NCBI GenBank assembly: GCA_913041025.1
Contig: CAJWGQ010000043.1
Location: 1-17,331 of the forward strand
Reading direction: 5' to 3'
Source of the DNA: an uncultured Gammaproteobacteria bacterium
Lineage (GTDB): Bacteria; Pseudomonadota; Gammaproteobacteria; Pseudomonadales; Azotimanducaceae_A
Length of the DNA: 17,331 nt
Within the stretch, counting starts at the first letter, position 1. Each line of letters opens with the position of its first letter. Positions 7,701-14,273 of this stretch are shown here, in pieces. The notes beneath the pieces were generated by a model. That model did not search any database. It saw only the letters and a list, made by a program, of their open reading frames with translations, and had not been told where the DNA came from. A program made the translations under genes and the position numbers.

Positions 7701-9598
7701 TAGATGAGGTGATGCGACAAATAGACCCAACGATCCCGTTGCCTAGTGAAAGCGTGGAGACTGTTGTTGAAAAGGTGCTCTCGGGCGGAGTTGCAGAATT
7801 TAGGCCTGTGGTGGTTGCCCATCAAAATCGTTACACCGACGCAGAACTGATTCGGCCTACAAAAAGAGTCTTGATACACGGCAGAGGTTGTACCGCAGTC
7901 AAATTGATTACAGCAGCTCATAACATGGGACTAGAAATCGTATTAGTCCAAAGTGATCCTGACATGCAGTCGGTTGCGGTTGATTTGCTTAACGAAGAAG
8001 ACACGGTTGTATGCATTGGTGGTAATACGCCAGACGAAAGTTATTTGAATGCGTTGAGTGTGTTAAATGTTGCCGAAAATGAAGGAACTGATTCGCTTCA
8101 TCCAGGGATTGGTTTCCTCTCTGAAAATTCCTCTTTCGCAGAATTGATAAGAAGTCATGGGATAAATTTCATTGGGCCACCTGTTTCTAGCATGGAAACG
8201 ATGGGCAATAAATCCAATGCGATTAACACAGCAATGAGCTTGGCGGTGCCTGTTGTACCAGGTAGTCATGGAATATTGACCAGCGTAGAAAAAGCATCAG
8301 AGGTTGCCAATAGAATTGGTTATCCCGTACTTATAAAAGCTGTTCACGGAGGAGGGGGAAAGGGTATCCAGGTCGTCGAGGAAGAGGCGGAATTGTTTGA
8401 GCTTTTCCATAGAGTTGCGGCAGAAGCTAGAAGCGCCTTCGGTAATGGCGACGTATACATAGAAAAATATGTAACTTCTCTCAGGCACATAGAAGTTCAA
8501 TTGTTGAGGGATACTCAAGGATCGACAAAAGTTTTGGGAATAAGAGATTGCAGCGTCCAGAGAGATAAACAAAAGGTTCTTGAGGAATCTGGGTCCACGA
8601 TGCTGCCCGCTCATCTAGAGGAGTCGGTTATACAATCGACCCGAAAAATTGCGGATGAGGTCGGTTATATAGGGGCTGGCACGGTCGAATTTATCTACGA
8701 TTTGAAATCAGAAGCGATTTATTTTATGGAGATGAACACTCGTCTTCAGGTCGAGCATCCGGTCACCGAGTTAGTTTCTGGTGTGGAAATTGTTGGCGAA
8801 CAGTTTCGTATAGCAAGCGGGCAATCAATAGCTGATTTGCAAGAAAAACAGAAAGGATATGCTATAGAGGTCAGAGTAACGGCGGAATTAATAGAAAAAG
8901 ATTCTGAAGGAAGTTTGAATTTTAAACCACAACCGGGCCGGATTTCTGATTGCAATTTTCCTGATCAAAAAAACATACAAGTCATCTCCACCGCCGGAGC
9001 GGGGAAGGAAGTTTCACCCTATTACGACAGTTTATTGGCTCAAGTGATAGTCCATTCGGATACTCGAGAAAATGCGATCGTTGAACTCATCGATTATCTA
9101 GAAAGAGTTAGATTGACTGGGATAAGCACGAATATTCCTCTGTTGAAATTGGTTTTAAAGGACAAGGTTTTTAGAGACGGGAATTATGATACGGGCTATT
9201 TGTTAGAGCTGCTCGAACGTACTGATGTGGAGGAGCTAATCTCTGAGACGGTAGATGCTGCCGGCGCGTCTGAAAGCGCTATTGGTAGCGAGAACATAGT
9301 GATCGAAGGAACGAACGAACTTAAAGTGCTATCGCCTTCTAGCGCAATTTTCTATAGTACTCCCTCTCCATCGGAACCAGACTATATAAATGTGGGGGAT
9401 CGGATAGAGCTACAAACTACTTTATGCCAGCTCGAGGCGATGAAGATATTCTCGCCCTTGAAACTGGGTGATTTTAACCAAGGTAGTCAGCTATATGATC
9501 CTTCTGTAGAGTATGAAGTAACTCGCATTAATATTAGATCCGGTCAGCAAGTTAATCCGGGAGATTTACTCTTTGTTATTCGTCCTATTGAGCAGTAA
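4745..9598 (+). CDS. Single-chain biotin-dependent acyl-CoA carboxylase (CT-alpha / CT-beta / BC / BCCP fusion)
   Basis: One 1617-residue chain holding every part of an acyl-CoA carboxylase. Residues about 90-275 resemble AccA, with TFMDTPGADA near 153 and GYSGGA near 200. Residues about 280-815 are charged, mostly helical and unrecognised. Residues about 815-985 resemble AccD, with ISSGGMQTKEGAG near 880 and GDCTGGAQASF near 920, but no CxxC zinc finger is visible. Biotin carboxylase spans about 1040-1485: Lys1198 and loop GGGGKG (1202-1207), EMNTRLQVEHP (1329-1339), and the EVRVTAE arginine. The biotinyl domain ends the chain with EAMKI, Lys1567 being the predicted biotin site. It would use ATP and bicarbonate to make malonyl-CoA or another 2-carboxyacyl-CoA in the cytoplasm; the acyl substrate is unknown. 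TTG 4745 is the first possible start after an in-frame stop at 4733 and is uncertain, since no good ribosome site is seen. I recall multidomain acetyl-CoA carboxylases annotated in some marine gammaproteobacteria, so this may belong to a known but poorly characterised family. Confidence 0.85.
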   Translation: MFILETLQKQLIEGDRLFLIAENLAKDFSLFPQQSRETEPVPGLLSDSVIRGEIESLSKIDIDSYIQRVLANAEDQSRIAAPKIIRQLGRVLEEKSLGPYYQAILDLAFPEGETRRVGFMAQDRSKDLGVWMPEHHLEAAKFVEICSTQSIPIVTFMDTPGADAKQEANEQNQAHSISRLIAEMSNVDVPNIGVIYGLGYSGGAIPLASSNTILSLKDAVFSTIQPGALANIVRRLNLSWQECAQYVGLSAYELYGQGNIDGVVDYSPAEKPSTLDNLRLAIVGSISNVEGRVKEFVSENPYILDHYRQSLTRYLNPSKSLLAMQTSASLKLTKNPTEYLNVFGVAYRYLRYLQVRKRIKATSTSQYGRLAALELPAGDLKRRTDLERRQKFLSWIQDPDKVIYDDTLLKAWRNYQDKKQALNEDRGRIKLLIFGEPRQNYETARFELISCLLAFLYNRWKNEASSNLEVLINYLRNFEDTKLILKVSDIENPIEVIKSICAQDDLREELRERFSYQGRALLNPEDLEDRGENQLAKQLASELNVAITGSVFSLVSNELQSSIQSNRALLNERVPHLVGSIDEATKGEDESAVNVLDVLLDEELREDIVAECRNLLIFDSVYNQVVANLDDIASEAQSAQSLSKEALAQLIRSAVAESEGDDQAPNNSSALAHFFDWYERLLKMPKASLFFTGVEEWKKANFPHIADALFVVVTHIFQNLVTSYIQSERENKVYQGRIAPRLIGRRKDFWNRLNIAYSDLLMQKRLVEERRRNPFSYKDIIDRYFDNWEDRYEDLLSTDPCSFPGFRQSIESALNKEVPPCGVVAGIADFKSSKNVKVGVLLSNVSFQAGSFDMASAEKFCKLLVECAEQHMPVVCFISSGGMQTKEGAGALFSMAAVNDRITRFVRDHDLPVIVFGYGDCTGGAQASFVTHPLVQTYYFSGTNMPFAGQIVVPSNLPLKSTLSNYLFLNKGSMQGLVEHPFQDGLDEVMRQIDPTIPLPSESVETVVEKVLSGGVAEFRPVVVAHQNRYTDAELIRPTKRVLIHGRGCTAVKLITAAHNMGLEIVLVQSDPDMQSVAVDLLNEEDTVVCIGGNTPDESYLNALSVLNVAENEGTDSLHPGIGFLSENSSFAELIRSHGINFIGPPVSSMETMGNKSNAINTAMSLAVPVVPGSHGILTSVEKASEVANRIGYPVLIKAVHGGGGKGIQVVEEEAELFELFHRVAAEARSAFGNGDVYIEKYVTSLRHIEVQLLRDTQGSTKVLGIRDCSVQRDKQKVLEESGSTMLPAHLEESVIQSTRKIADEVGYIGAGTVEFIYDLKSEAIYFMEMNTRLQVEHPVTELVSGVEIVGEQFRIASGQSIADLQEKQKGYAIEVRVTAELIEKDSEGSLNFKPQPGRISDCNFPDQKNIQVISTAGAGKEVSPYYDSLLAQVIVHSDTRENAIVELIDYLERVRLTGISTNIPLLKLVLKDKVFRDGNYDTGYLLELLERTDVEELISETVDAAGASESAIGSENIVIEGTNELKVLSPSSAIFYSTPSPSEPDYINVGDRIELQTTLCQLEAMKIFSPLKLGDFNQGSQLYDPSVEYEVTRINIRSGQQVNPGDLLFVIRPIEQ

Positions 9599-9652
9599 AC
9601 GAGTTGCTCGAAATCCGTTCTTAATTGTTTCTAAGATTGACTTGTTTAGAGG

Positions 9653-10114
9653 ATGAAATCTTTCAGAGCATTCGCAGTCAGAGATTCGGTGATTTTTCTA
9701 GTCACGCTGCTATTTTGGCAGAACCTAAGCGATACCTATCTTTTTCATAGCATAGCTGGGCTACTAGCTGGGCTCTGCGCTTTTTTGTTCCACGAGTGGG
9801 GTCATTTGTTGGGCGCTTATCTTTCGAAAGCAGTGGTGCACCCGGCGCCCTCGCTATTTTCTCCACTGTTGTTCGACTTGGATTCTCAGAAAAATACTAG
9901 ACGACAATTTCTGTATGTAAGTGGCACAGGATTCATAGCGACGAGTCTGTTTTTGTTTGTTTTTTGCTCTGTGTTGCCTTTGAACTTGTTTGCTGGCAAG
10001 TTGGCAATCTATATAGGGTTGGCGTTGGCTGCACTCACAGTTTTTATCGAGTTTCCAATTGCGTGGATCGTTTATAGAAGACATAAAATCCCGAGGGTTG
10101 AGATCTTTAGGTAA
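9653..10114 (+). CDS. Small membrane protein with HEWGH metalloprotease-like motif
   Basis: A 153-residue hydrophobic protein with about four membrane segments (roughly 13-30, 33-56, 87-108 and 113-141). Segment two ends in FHEWGHLLGAYL, an HExxH zinc motif at 47-51 inside the membrane, as in M50/site-2 proteases. A GTGF stretch begins segment three. The third M50 element, an NxxPxxDG-like motif giving the last zinc ligand, is not seen; segment four has only FIEFP. It could be a minimal or degenerate M50-like protease, or a membrane protein binding metal for another reason. ATG at 9653 directly abuts TAGAGG, an unusually short spacing, so the start is not fully certain. It follows the carboxylase by 54 bases on the same strand, possibly cotranscribed, and converges on the TauE gene with a 12-base gap. 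Function unknown. Confidence 0.65.
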   Translation: MKSFRAFAVRDSVIFLVTLLFWQNLSDTYLFHSIAGLLAGLCAFLFHEWGHLLGAYLSKAVVHPAPSLFSPLLFDLDSQKNTRRQFLYVSGTGFIATSLFLFVFCSVLPLNLFAGKLAIYIGLALAALTVFIEFPIAWIVYRRHKIPRVEIFR

Positions 10115-10126
10115 CAAAAGCTTTAT

Positions 10127-10927
10127 TCAGACAGCTAGCAAGTACGTGCCTTGCACTATGCAGATGAAAGAAACTCCTGTTATCAGTTTATTTGTATACC
10201 TCGTAAATGAAGTTTCGTTCCAGTTAGCCAATATTGTTGTCCCCATCCGTGTGCCCATGATCGCAAGAATAGCTGCTACGCCGAGTAACCAGCTGGGAAA
10301 GTGATTATTGATACTAACGAGTGAGATGTAGAAAATGCACTTGAACAAGTGGCTTATCGTTTGAGACAGAGCTTTATTGGCGACTATTTCAAACCGAGAA
10401 AGCTTTGAGTTTTGATAAAAAACATCAAGAGCAGGGCCTGAAACACCCGCTAGCAGTTGCAGACTGGTCATCATAAATCCAGCGCCTATCGCCGAGTTTT
10501 TGTTTCTAATATCGAGGTGCCAAAACTTCAATGCCAATTTCATGAGGTTAGGAAATAGACCTAGCATTATCAAGACATAGGCTTTTTCTGGAGCGAAGCT
10601 AATCAATGTGAAGGTAATAAGTGCTACAAGAGAACCCGCAAAATAGTACAGATTAATCTCAGTGATAATGTGTGATCTAAGAATGAAGCATCTCGAGCCA
10701 TTAGCGGTAAGCTGAACCAAGCCGTGAAGTACCATGGCAACTGGTACAGAATAGAGGGACAGCAATACGAACATCAAAACCAAACCGCCTGCCATCCCGA
10801 AAACACCGGAAAGCACGCTGGTCAAAAAAATCGTTACCAGTGTCGCTATGTAAATCAATGAGTCGTCTTTTGAATTTGTGAAAATTACTACTAGAATGAT
10901 TGTAATAAATGAAAAAATAGAAAACAT
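10127..10927 (-). CDS. TauE/SafE-family sulfite/anion exporter-like permease
   Basis: A 266-residue polytopic membrane protein with about eight hydrophobic segments. It has the duplicated TauE/SafE plan: GVFGMAGGL (41-49) in the first half and LAGVSGPALD (159-168) in the second, then GTRMGTTI (225-232) near the end. Members export or import sulfite, sulfoacetate and other small organic or sulfur anions; the substrate here is unknown. ATG 10927 lies only two bases from the ATG of the divergent LysR gene, and no clear ribosome site precedes it. A later start, such as the TTG at residue 24, is possible but would shorten the first membrane segment. A divergent LysR partner usually regulates such a transporter, so its ligand may be the transported anion. 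The family call is good; the function is inferred. Confidence 0.82.
   Translation of the reverse strand: MFSIFSFITIILVVIFTNSKDDSLIYIATLVTIFLTSVLSGVFGMAGGLVLMFVLLSLYSVPVAMVLHGLVQLTANGSRCFILRSHIITEINLYYFAGSLVALITFTLISFAPEKAYVLIMLGLFPNLMKLALKFWHLDIRNKNSAIGAGFMMTSLQLLAGVSGPALDVFYQNSKLSRFEIVANKALSQTISHLFKCIFYISLVSINNHFPSWLLGVAAILAIMGTRMGTTILANWNETSFTRYTNKLITGVSFICIVQGTYLLAV
10870..10897 (+). promoter_or_regulatory. Candidate promoter for the LysR gene, inside tauE
   Basis: TTGAAT (10870-10875) and TAGAAT (10892-10897) are spaced by 16 bases and match the sigma-70 consensus at 4/6 and 5/6. Transcription would begin near 10904, about 26 bases before the LysR ATG. The site lies within the 5' coding part of the opposing exporter gene, as it must given the 2-base gap. 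Confidence 0.35.
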
Positions 10928-10929
10928 CT

Positions 10930-11787
10930 ATGCTTGAGAACTTAGAGACGCTGATCACATTGTCGAAAGAAGGAACCATGGTTGAAGCGAGTACAACGTT
11001 GAATATTTCGCAATCTGCGGTGAGTAAGCGAATTGCCGCATTAGAGACTTATTATGATCGAGAACTAATACAGAGGCATGGGCGAAGGGTCGTTTTGACT
11101 CATCATGGGACTCGTTTGATAGAGCGAGTGACTCCTTTGTTGTCAGAGTTAAGGAGTGTTTTTTTAGAAGACAATACACTTAGGAGAGGCAAACTGATTC
11201 TCGGTGTGTCAGAAGCTATATTAACCAGTTGGGGAGCGGATTTATTTGCAAAGGTCAGGGAGAGACTTCCTAGTATTGAGCTTGAATTTCATGCTCAGCG
11301 ATCGCCGGTGGTTTTGGATCGTCTACGATCCGGCGAGTATATGGTGGGGATTTGCACCGGTAGTTCGGACTCTGATCTTGATTTGGTCAGTGAACTAATA
11401 ATGGAAGAGCAAATGGTGATTATCCCGTCCGCATTAAAGAAGTTTAAATATCAGGTGGGAGATTCGCTTGATGTCATCACCATCGAATCGCGCAGTGGCG
11501 CTTGGGCTTCGATTGAAGAGTCCATGCAGAATCTGAATTTGAAGAGAGTGTCCTCTTTAGAATCTTTTTTCTCTGTTGCTCAGATGGCGATTGCTGGTTT
11601 TGGGCATGGTCTCGTCCCGGTTGGAGTCGCAAGAACTTTGGCAGTCCCAGATAAGAGACTGTTTAAGTTGAGCGGTTCAAGGCTGACGCGACCGGTTAGA
11701 TTTGTGGCTAGAAAATCAATTTTTTCCCAGGAATTAGTGAAAAGTTTCTATGCGGAGGTCACTTCGATCGCTTCGTCACTGGAATGA
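10930..11787 (+). CDS. LysR-family transcriptional regulator
   Basis: A 285-residue LysR-type regulator. The N-terminal winged helix-turn-helix is clear: MVEASTTLNISQSAVSKRIA (17-36), followed by LETYYDRELIQRHGRRVVLT with the usual wing. Residues about 90-285 form the periplasmic-binding-protein-like effector domain, including the conserved GHGLVPVG turn near 224-231. ATG 10930 fits the family start. It diverges from the TauE/SafE exporter with two bases between start codons, so any operator must lie inside one or both coding regions. Autorepression and control of the exporter are the usual LysR pattern and are inferred here. The effector is unknown. Its last 40 bases overlap the 3' end of hemH on the other strand. 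Confidence 0.9.
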   Translation: MLENLETLITLSKEGTMVEASTTLNISQSAVSKRIAALETYYDRELIQRHGRRVVLTHHGTRLIERVTPLLSELRSVFLEDNTLRRGKLILGVSEAILTSWGADLFAKVRERLPSIELEFHAQRSPVVLDRLRSGEYMVGICTGSSDSDLDLVSELIMEEQMVIIPSALKKFKYQVGDSLDVITIESRSGAWASIEESMQNLNLKRVSSLESFFSVAQMAIAGFGHGLVPVGVARTLAVPDKRLFKLSGSRLTRPVRFVARKSIFSQELVKSFYAEVTSIASSLE

Positions 11788-12782
11788 CCAATCAGTAATT
11801 CGCCCAGGCCGTCTATCCAATCAGCTCGGTCGTTCAAACAGGGTACTAAGGTTAAATTATGACCGCCGGCCTTGATGAAAGTTTCTTGTCCGCGATCACC
11901 GATTTCTTCCAAGGTTTCCAAGTTATCAGCGACGAAACTAGGACAAGCCACGACTAATTGCTTTACTCCGTTTTTAGCTAAAGAAATCAATGTTTTCTCT
12001 GTAGAAGGCGTAAGCCAAGGGACTGGACCGAGCTTTGATTGAAAGCTCGTACTGTACTTCGTTTTTGAAATATTCAGAGCAAGGGAAATAAGGTCAGAGG
12101 TTTTAATACACTGATGGCGATAGCAGTTGCCGTTTGTGCTGGTCCCTAGAAGACAACAATCTGGACTAGATAGACAGTGCTTGCCGGAAGGGTCCGAGTT
12201 TTTTATCTGGCTTTCTGGAAGGCTATGGTAACTAAAAAGCAGGTGGTCGAACTGTTCAGGTAAATTCTCAGCGATTACTTTTGCTGACGACTTAACGAAT
12301 GCCTCGTTTGAATAGAAAGGCGGAATTACCGACAGATTTGCTTTTTCTTGATTTTCTTCGACGACCTTGTTGATTGTTGTGGTGACGGTTGCATCGCAGA
12401 ACTGAGGATAAAGTGGTAGGACCTTGATATTTTGGACATTTCGTCTTTCGAAGGAAGATAGGGCTTCTGAAATGCTTGGACGACCATAACGCATTGCAAC
12501 TTCTACTTTAATACCAAATTGTTCTTCCAGTTTTCTACCTAAGTTTTGGCTAAAGAATAAAAGAGGAGAACCGGTATCCATCCATATTTTTTTGTAGGCC
12601 TCGGAAGTTGATTTGGGACGAAAGGGTAAAATGAAACCACTTACGATCATTTTGCGAGCAAGCCAGGGAAGGTTAATCACATAAGGATCCATTAAAAATT
12701 CACCCAGATACCGTCTTACATCCTTGGTCGAATATGAATCTGGGCTCCCCAGGTTAATAAGTAAAAAGCCTGTTTTTTCCAA
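11748..12782 (-). CDS. hemH: Ferrochelatase with cysteine-rich insert
   Basis: A 344-residue ferrochelatase, which inserts Fe(II) into protoporphyrin IX in the last step of protoheme synthesis. It starts with the family signature TGFLLINLGSPDS. The metal-binding histidine is His186 in SYHSLPE, and Glu289 sits in the conserved NLETLEEIGD. PLYPQF (123-128) is also typical. Residues 203-225 carry five cysteines (203, 209, 210, 220, 225) just after the active-site loop. This pattern resembles ferrochelatases of other phyla that may bind a [2Fe-2S] cluster; E. coli HemH lacks it. The start is TTG at 12782, forced because no ATG lies upstream in frame. A good sigma-70-like promoter (12813-12841) precedes it. 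The gene diverges from hisH and overlaps the LysR gene by 40 bases at its 3' end. Confidence 0.93.
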   Translation of the reverse strand: MEKTGFLLINLGSPDSYSTKDVRRYLGEFLMDPYVINLPWLARKMIVSGFILPFRPKSTSEAYKKIWMDTGSPLLFFSQNLGRKLEEQFGIKVEVAMRYGRPSISEALSSFERRNVQNIKVLPLYPQFCDATVTTTINKVVEENQEKANLSVIPPFYSNEAFVKSSAKVIAENLPEQFDHLLFSYHSLPESQIKNSDPSGKHCLSSPDCCLLGTSTNGNCYRHQCIKTSDLISLALNISKTKYSTSFQSKLGPVPWLTPSTEKTLISLAKNGVKQLVVACPSFVADNLETLEEIGDRGQETFIKAGGHNLTLVPCLNDRADWIDGLGELLIGHSSDEAIEVTSA

Positions 12783-12812
12783 AGTACTCGTAGTTCTTAA
12801 TTGTGTAGTGAG

Positions 12813-12841
12813 ATAATATCTTGCGCTCTTATCACAATCAA
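12813..12841 (-). promoter_or_regulatory. Candidate sigma-70 promoter for hemH
   Basis: On the minus strand TTGATT (12836-12841) and TATTAT (12813-12818) are spaced by exactly 17 bases and match the consensus at 4/6 and 5/6. Transcription would begin near 12806, giving a leader of about 24 bases before the TTG start. It fills much of the 70-base gap between hemH and hisH. Confidence 0.5.
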
Positions 12842-12852
12842 AATATTGAATA

Positions 12853-13464
12853 GTGTTAGTAATCGTTGACTACCAGGCTGGGAATTTAAAGAGCGTTGAA
12901 AGAGCTTGCGCCGAAGTAGGAGTGGAAGCACTAGTCTCCGGCGATCCTGAAAAGATTCGTCAGGCAAGTAGGCTCATTTTCCCTGGTGTTGGAGCAGCGG
13001 GTGCGGCAATGGCCAGTTTGCAAGAGGCAGGAATTGATGAAGCTATCAGGGAGTTCTTTAACTTGGGCAGGCCCATTTTAGGGATCTGTTTGGGTTTGCA
13101 AATTTCGTTGAATTACTCAGAGGAGAACCAAACCAAGACATTGGATTTGGTTTCAGGCGAAGTCAAAAAATTTAGCTTGAAAGAAACCGGGTTGAAAATT
13201 CCCCATATGGGCTGGAACACCGTTAATATTCTTCAGCAACACCCTGTTCTTGATGGCATTGAGCCTCGAGACGAATTCTATTTTGTTCACAGTTACTATG
13301 CAGTTCCAGCAAAGAAGGAATCCGTATACGCAATAACCGACTACGAGGATCAGTTCGCCTCTGTCATAGCCAAAGACAATCTCATAGCAACTCAATTTCA
13401 TCCCGAAAAAAGTGGGCGAGTCGGCCTGCGGTTATTGAGTAACTTCCTTCGGTGGCAGGTCTGA
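12853..13464 (+). CDS. hisH: Imidazole glycerol phosphate synthase, glutamine amidotransferase subunit
   Basis: A 203-residue class I glutamine amidotransferase, HisH. It releases ammonia from glutamine and passes it to HisF to make imidazole glycerol phosphate and AICAR in histidine synthesis. The triad is complete: Cys79 in GICLGLQ, His183 and Glu185 in [13 protein letters not shown] (45-49) carries the family oxyanion loop. The start is GTG at 12853, with an in-frame TGA two codons upstream; no clear ribosome site is seen. The opening IVDYQAGNL has glutamine where the common proteobacterial form has glycine (DYGAGN), and with HMGWN and FYFVHSYY it looks like a divergent clade. It overlaps hisF by one base (TGATG), so translation is probably coupled. 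Confidence 0.93.
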   Translation: MLVIVDYQAGNLKSVERACAEVGVEALVSGDPEKIRQASRLIFPGVGAAGAAMASLQEAGIDEAIREFFNLGRPILGICLGLQISLNYSEENQTKTLDLVSGEVKKFSLKETGLKIPHMGWNTVNILQQHPVLDGIEPRDEFYFVHSYYAVPAKKESVYAITDYEDQFASVIAKDNLIATQFHPEKSGRVGLRLLSNFLRWQV

Positions 13465-14243
13465 TGCTGAGTAAAAGAGTGATAGCTTGTTTAGACGTTC
13501 GAGATGGGAAGCTTGCTAAAAGCATTAAATTTGTTAATACCAAAGACATAGGCGACCCGGTCGAAAAAGCCAGAGAGTACTACCTAGATGGTTTAGACGA
13601 ACTTGTCTTTTACGATATTACCGCCTCGAGCGACCACCGAAAGATCATGCTTGATGTTGTGGACGCCGTAGCTTCGCAGGTGTTCATTCCGTTGTCCGTT
13701 GGTGGAGGTATAAGATCTGTTGCTGATGCGACCGATTTGAGGCTTGCCGGTGCAGAGAAGATAAATGTCAATTCCGCTGCGGTTTTGAACCCAGCTCTAA
13801 TCAGTGATTGTGCCGAAAAAATTGGTAACCAGAACGTAGTGCTGTCGATGGATATCCGTCAGACAACGCCAACAAAGGAATGCCCATCAGGTTACGAAAT
13901 TGTCATAGAAGGCGGAAGAAAACCCATGAATATGGATGCGTTAGCTTGGGCGATTGAGGGCCAAAGATTGGGTGCGGGCGAGTTGGTAGTTAATTCCATT
14001 GACGCGGACGGCACGAAAGAGGGGTACGAGCTCGTCCTGACGAGGATGATCTCAGAAGCAGTCAGCATTCCTGTTATCGCATCTGGTGGTGCTGGTACTC
14101 CGGCACACCTTTATGAAGTATTAGAGGAGGGAAAGGCTGATGCGGCGTTAGTGGCCTCAATGGTGCATTATGGTGAATACAGTGTAAGTGGCATCAAACG
14201 TTATTTAGATGATCGAGGTCTTAAGATCCGCATGTCCTGGTGA
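13464..14243 (+). CDS. hisF: Imidazole glycerol phosphate synthase, cyclase subunit
   Basis: A 259-residue (beta/alpha)8-barrel cyclase that partners HisH. The catalytic aspartates are at the canonical places, Asp11 (ACLDV) and Asp130 (LSMDIR). Phosphate-binding loops are visible at SVGGGIRS (78-85), [11 protein letters not shown] (180-190) and IASGGAGTP (205-213). I place the start at ATG 13464, overlapping the hisH stop as TGATG, with GGCAGGT upstream as ribosome site. A GTG at 13452 would add four residues that the family lacks. The segment GKLAKSIKF replaces the usual GRVVKGVKF, and [11 protein letters not shown] replaces the common AASIFHFGEY. I associate both with a non-enteric HisF clade. 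WbuZ-like paralogues of sugar amidation are less likely, because CLDV and FVN are kept. hisA, hisB and hisI are not adjacent. Confidence 0.92.
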   Translation: MLSKRVIACLDVRDGKLAKSIKFVNTKDIGDPVEKAREYYLDGLDELVFYDITASSDHRKIMLDVVDAVASQVFIPLSVGGGIRSVADATDLRLAGAEKINVNSAAVLNPALISDCAEKIGNQNVVLSMDIRQTTPTKECPSGYEIVIEGGRKPMNMDALAWAIEGQRLGAGELVVNSIDADGTKEGYELVLTRMISEAVSIPVIASGGAGTPAHLYEVLEEGKADAALVASMVHYGEYSVSGIKRYLDDRGLKIRMSW

Positions 14244-14273
14244 CTTTGGGTCGGCCAGATCGGTGAGGGTGGA

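Noticed and set aside
8297..8614. 105-codon antisense open frame inside the biotin carboxylase region
   Set aside because: It lies wholly opposite strongly conserved ATP-grasp sequence; composition is that of a reverse-strand shadow.
9854..10117. Antisense open frame opposite the HEWGH protein
   Set aside because: It is a shadow of a hydrophobic gene, rich in K, R and Q, with no family resemblance.
13452..13463. GTG start for hisF four codons upstream
   Set aside because: HisF proteins begin with the ML-x-KR-x-I segment; ATG 13464 gives this exactly, overlaps the hisH stop and has a ribosome site.
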